DNA of 64,000 bases from Paenibacillus anaericanus. GTDB lineage: Bacteria; Bacillota; Bacilli; Paenibacillales; Paenibacillaceae. The position numbers were made by a program, and so were the translations under genes. Of this stretch, positions 62,795 through 64,000 are shown one piece after another. The notes beneath the pieces are model-generated. The model ran no database searches. It had not been told where the DNA came from and saw only the letters and a list, made by a program, of their open reading frames with translations. The stretch lies in the NCBI RefSeq assembly GCF_003994475.1, contig NZ_RZNY01000002.1:48535-112534 (forward strand), written 5' to 3'. Every line of letters starts with the position of its first letter. The stretch's first letter is position 1.

Positions 62795-63730
62795 TTATAT
62801 AGGGAATGTATAACGACCGTATCTCGTTTCGAGTTCCTTTAATATTTGATCCTGTTCCAACAAGAATATGGAATTCACACCCTCAAACCCCCACCAGTTC
62901 AAGCTTAATAAAATTCCATCACTTGTGTTTACTGCGAACATCATCGAGAAATTATCCGCCGATATTTCACCACCATCATCAACACGCCATACGGATGTAG
63001 TTTCTTTCTGGGTCTCTGGATAGTCTTTTACAATAAACTTATCCCCCCGTTTCAAAACAAGACTGAATAAATGTTCTTCACCCACCGTTTCGAAATGTAC
63101 CAAATAAAGTTCATCCGTATCTTCAATTTCAGCAAGAGTCCAAGCCTGTTCTATCTTACGATCATGGATAGCTTGCAATTGGCTCAAGAGTTGCTCATCG
63201 CTAACAAGTTCATTCTTCACTTGAATCGCCAATAAAGCCCCCGTGTCAAATTGCGCATCATTGATCAGATAATAAGTTTGATCCTCCTGAACTGATCCTT
63301 CCTCCACAGTAAAAAGATACCCGGGCATATTAGCCATATTGATCGAAAGATCTCTGCCGTTATTAAGCTCTTCGTTGCCTTCCTGCCACTCCAAATATTT
63401 AATGGGCACAACCTCACCATTTGCACCTATTGCTTTATTCAGTGGTAACATAACGTCTTCCTGGCCCATACCCAAACCTGTTACGAGGATTTGTTGACCC
63501 TTTACCCCAGAAAAACCAAAGACTTTACCTAATTTACTTGTATCTATAGCTGGTTTTACTTGCTCAACTGGATCTTGCTCTACTTGTGGCTGATTATTTT
63601 CTTTGTCCGGTACTGGTATTGGTGTTGGTGTTGGTGTTGGTGTTGAGGACGGTATTGGTTTTACTTTTTCATTGGTACAGCCAACCAAAAAAATTAAAAA
63701 AAGTATGATAACAAAACATATCTTTCTCAT
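62795..63730 (-). CDS. Lipoprotein with Thr-Pro repeat; 3' end probably frameshifted
   Basis: A 311-residue exported lipoprotein in the present frame: basic start, hydrophobic core, lipobox FLVGC (about 17), then a Thr-Pro repeat from 6-bp tandem units (about 63612-63650) and a soluble domain of unknown family. ATG 63730 follows GGAGG by 7 nt. Near 62862 the frame changes character: the present frame ends in KELETRYGRYTFPI, while the frame shifted by one base reads LVGTGSNIKGTRNEIRSL, then IPYITNADKTVISF, and runs 53 codons to a stop at 62703. The shifted tail looks like real protein. A one-base loss near 62860-62868 is likely, so the gene may be damaged or the sequence may contain an error. 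Confidence 0.7.
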   Translation of the reverse strand: MRKICFVIILFLIFLVGCTNEKVKPIPSSTPTPTPTPIPVPDKENNQPQVEQDPVEQVKPAIDTSKLGKVFGFSGVKGQQILVTGLGMGQEDVMLPLNKAIGANGEVVPIKYLEWQEGNEELNNGRDLSINMANMPGYLFTVEEGSVQEDQTYYLINDAQFDTGALLAIQVKNELVSDEQLLSQLQAIHDRKIEQAWTLAEIEDTDELYLVHFETVGEEHLFSLVLKRGDKFIVKDYPETQKETTSVWRVDDGGEISADNFSMMFAVNTSDGILLSLNWWGFEGVNSIFLLEQDQILKELETRYGRYTFPI

Positions 63731-63786
63731 TCTTAAACCTCCGCTCAACTAGACAAGTTGAAATAATCATTGTGCTGATAGGCTCC

Positions 63787-63929
63787 GAGAGCGAAGAGTT
63801 CTTACGATCGCTGTTGTCCCCAAATTTCTTGATTGAACTGTTATGGTTGAAATTCGGGGACAAAGCTTATGCTTCCGATATAGCTTTCCCAAGGAAAGCT
63901 TTTAGCTTCTTCAGAATCATTTCGCTCTC
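63787..63929 (+). repeat. Structured intergenic repeat, copy 3
   Basis: Outer arms GAGAGCGAA (63787-63795) and TTCGCTCTC (63921-63929) enclose inner arms GTCCCCAAATTTC (63816-63828) and GAAATTCGGGGAC (63849-63861), 12 of 13 paired. TTACGATCGCTGTTG precedes the inner stem and CAAAG...GCTTCTTCAG follows it, as in copies 1 and 2. The 3' part holds an extra hairpin AGCTTTCC-CAA-GGAAAGCT (63882-63900). The remaining sequence to the window edge shows nothing else. Confidence 0.75.
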
Positions 63930-64000
63930 TCCGCTATATCATCATTCTATAATTCATCTTATATAGATAATTGTTCCCATTCCTTGTTGTTCTGTCATCT

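Noticed and set aside
63612..63650. Tandem 6-bp array as a CRISPR-like or regulatory repeat
   Set aside because: It encodes the Thr-Pro repeat of the lipoprotein; an ordinary coding microsatellite.

Overview
The window reads as chromosomal DNA of a spore-forming Bacillota, most likely Paenibacillus or a close relative. Signs are: the spore-germination pair cwlJ-gerQ, strong AGGAGG-type ribosome sites with many TTG/GTG starts, T-box leaders, a Bacillus-type FadR/fadNAE/etfBA regulon, PyrK/PyrD of the NAD-linked class, and XerS. Base composition looks moderate and even. I see no rRNA, tRNA, CRISPR array, transposase or prophage. The genus is inferred from gene content, not from a marker gene.

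Left part (1-24000): cwlJ-gerQ; a flavin oxidoreductase; a small cysteine-rich protein behind what looks like an FNR-dependent promoter; a beta-propeller lipoprotein and a membrane-anchored deacetylase; L-lactate dehydrogenase; a stalk-domain protein that appears to start at CTG; a cyclase-family hydrolase and a flavin reductase; leuA behind two complete leucine T-boxes in series; xerS; moeA; a ferritin-like protein; an LpdD-like protein; pyrK-pyrD with an FNR-like palindrome upstream; a frameshifted YdeI-family pseudogene; a second deacetylase; a LysM-3D secreted protein; and a polar amino-acid ABC transporter with a terminator between the binding-protein and permease genes.

Middle (24000-45600): a neopullulanase-like GH13 enzyme, an SDR, then a full beta-oxidation block. 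The minus-strand genes fadF-fadN-fadA-fadE-acyl-CoA ligase-thioesterase diverge from fadR-etfB-etfA, with a 9+9 bp FadR-type palindrome and a cre-like site between them. FadE would pass electrons to EtfAB and on through FadF to the quinone pool. After a DnaQ-like exonuclease come the glycogen genes: glgB-glgA divergent from glgC, without glgD or glgP.

Right part (45600-64000): a tightly coupled operon of an orphan PhnC-like ATPase (H-loop histidine replaced by proline), an FG-GAP-like lipoprotein, an OmpR-type response regulator, a sensor kinase and a GNAT; an MFS exporter divergent from an ArsR-like regulator; a HAD phosphatase; topB; gltD without gltB; thyA-dfrA; small stress/modification genes; an Lrp-LysE export pair with a possible operator pair; and a lipoprotein whose 3' end seems frameshifted.

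The least explained structure is a family of three intergenic elements (near 17226, 39651 and 63787). They share short conserved sequences but have two nested stems whose arm sequences differ while pairing is kept. The tandem leucine T-boxes, with a compensatory base-pair change, and the FNR-like promoter are the other strongest observations.
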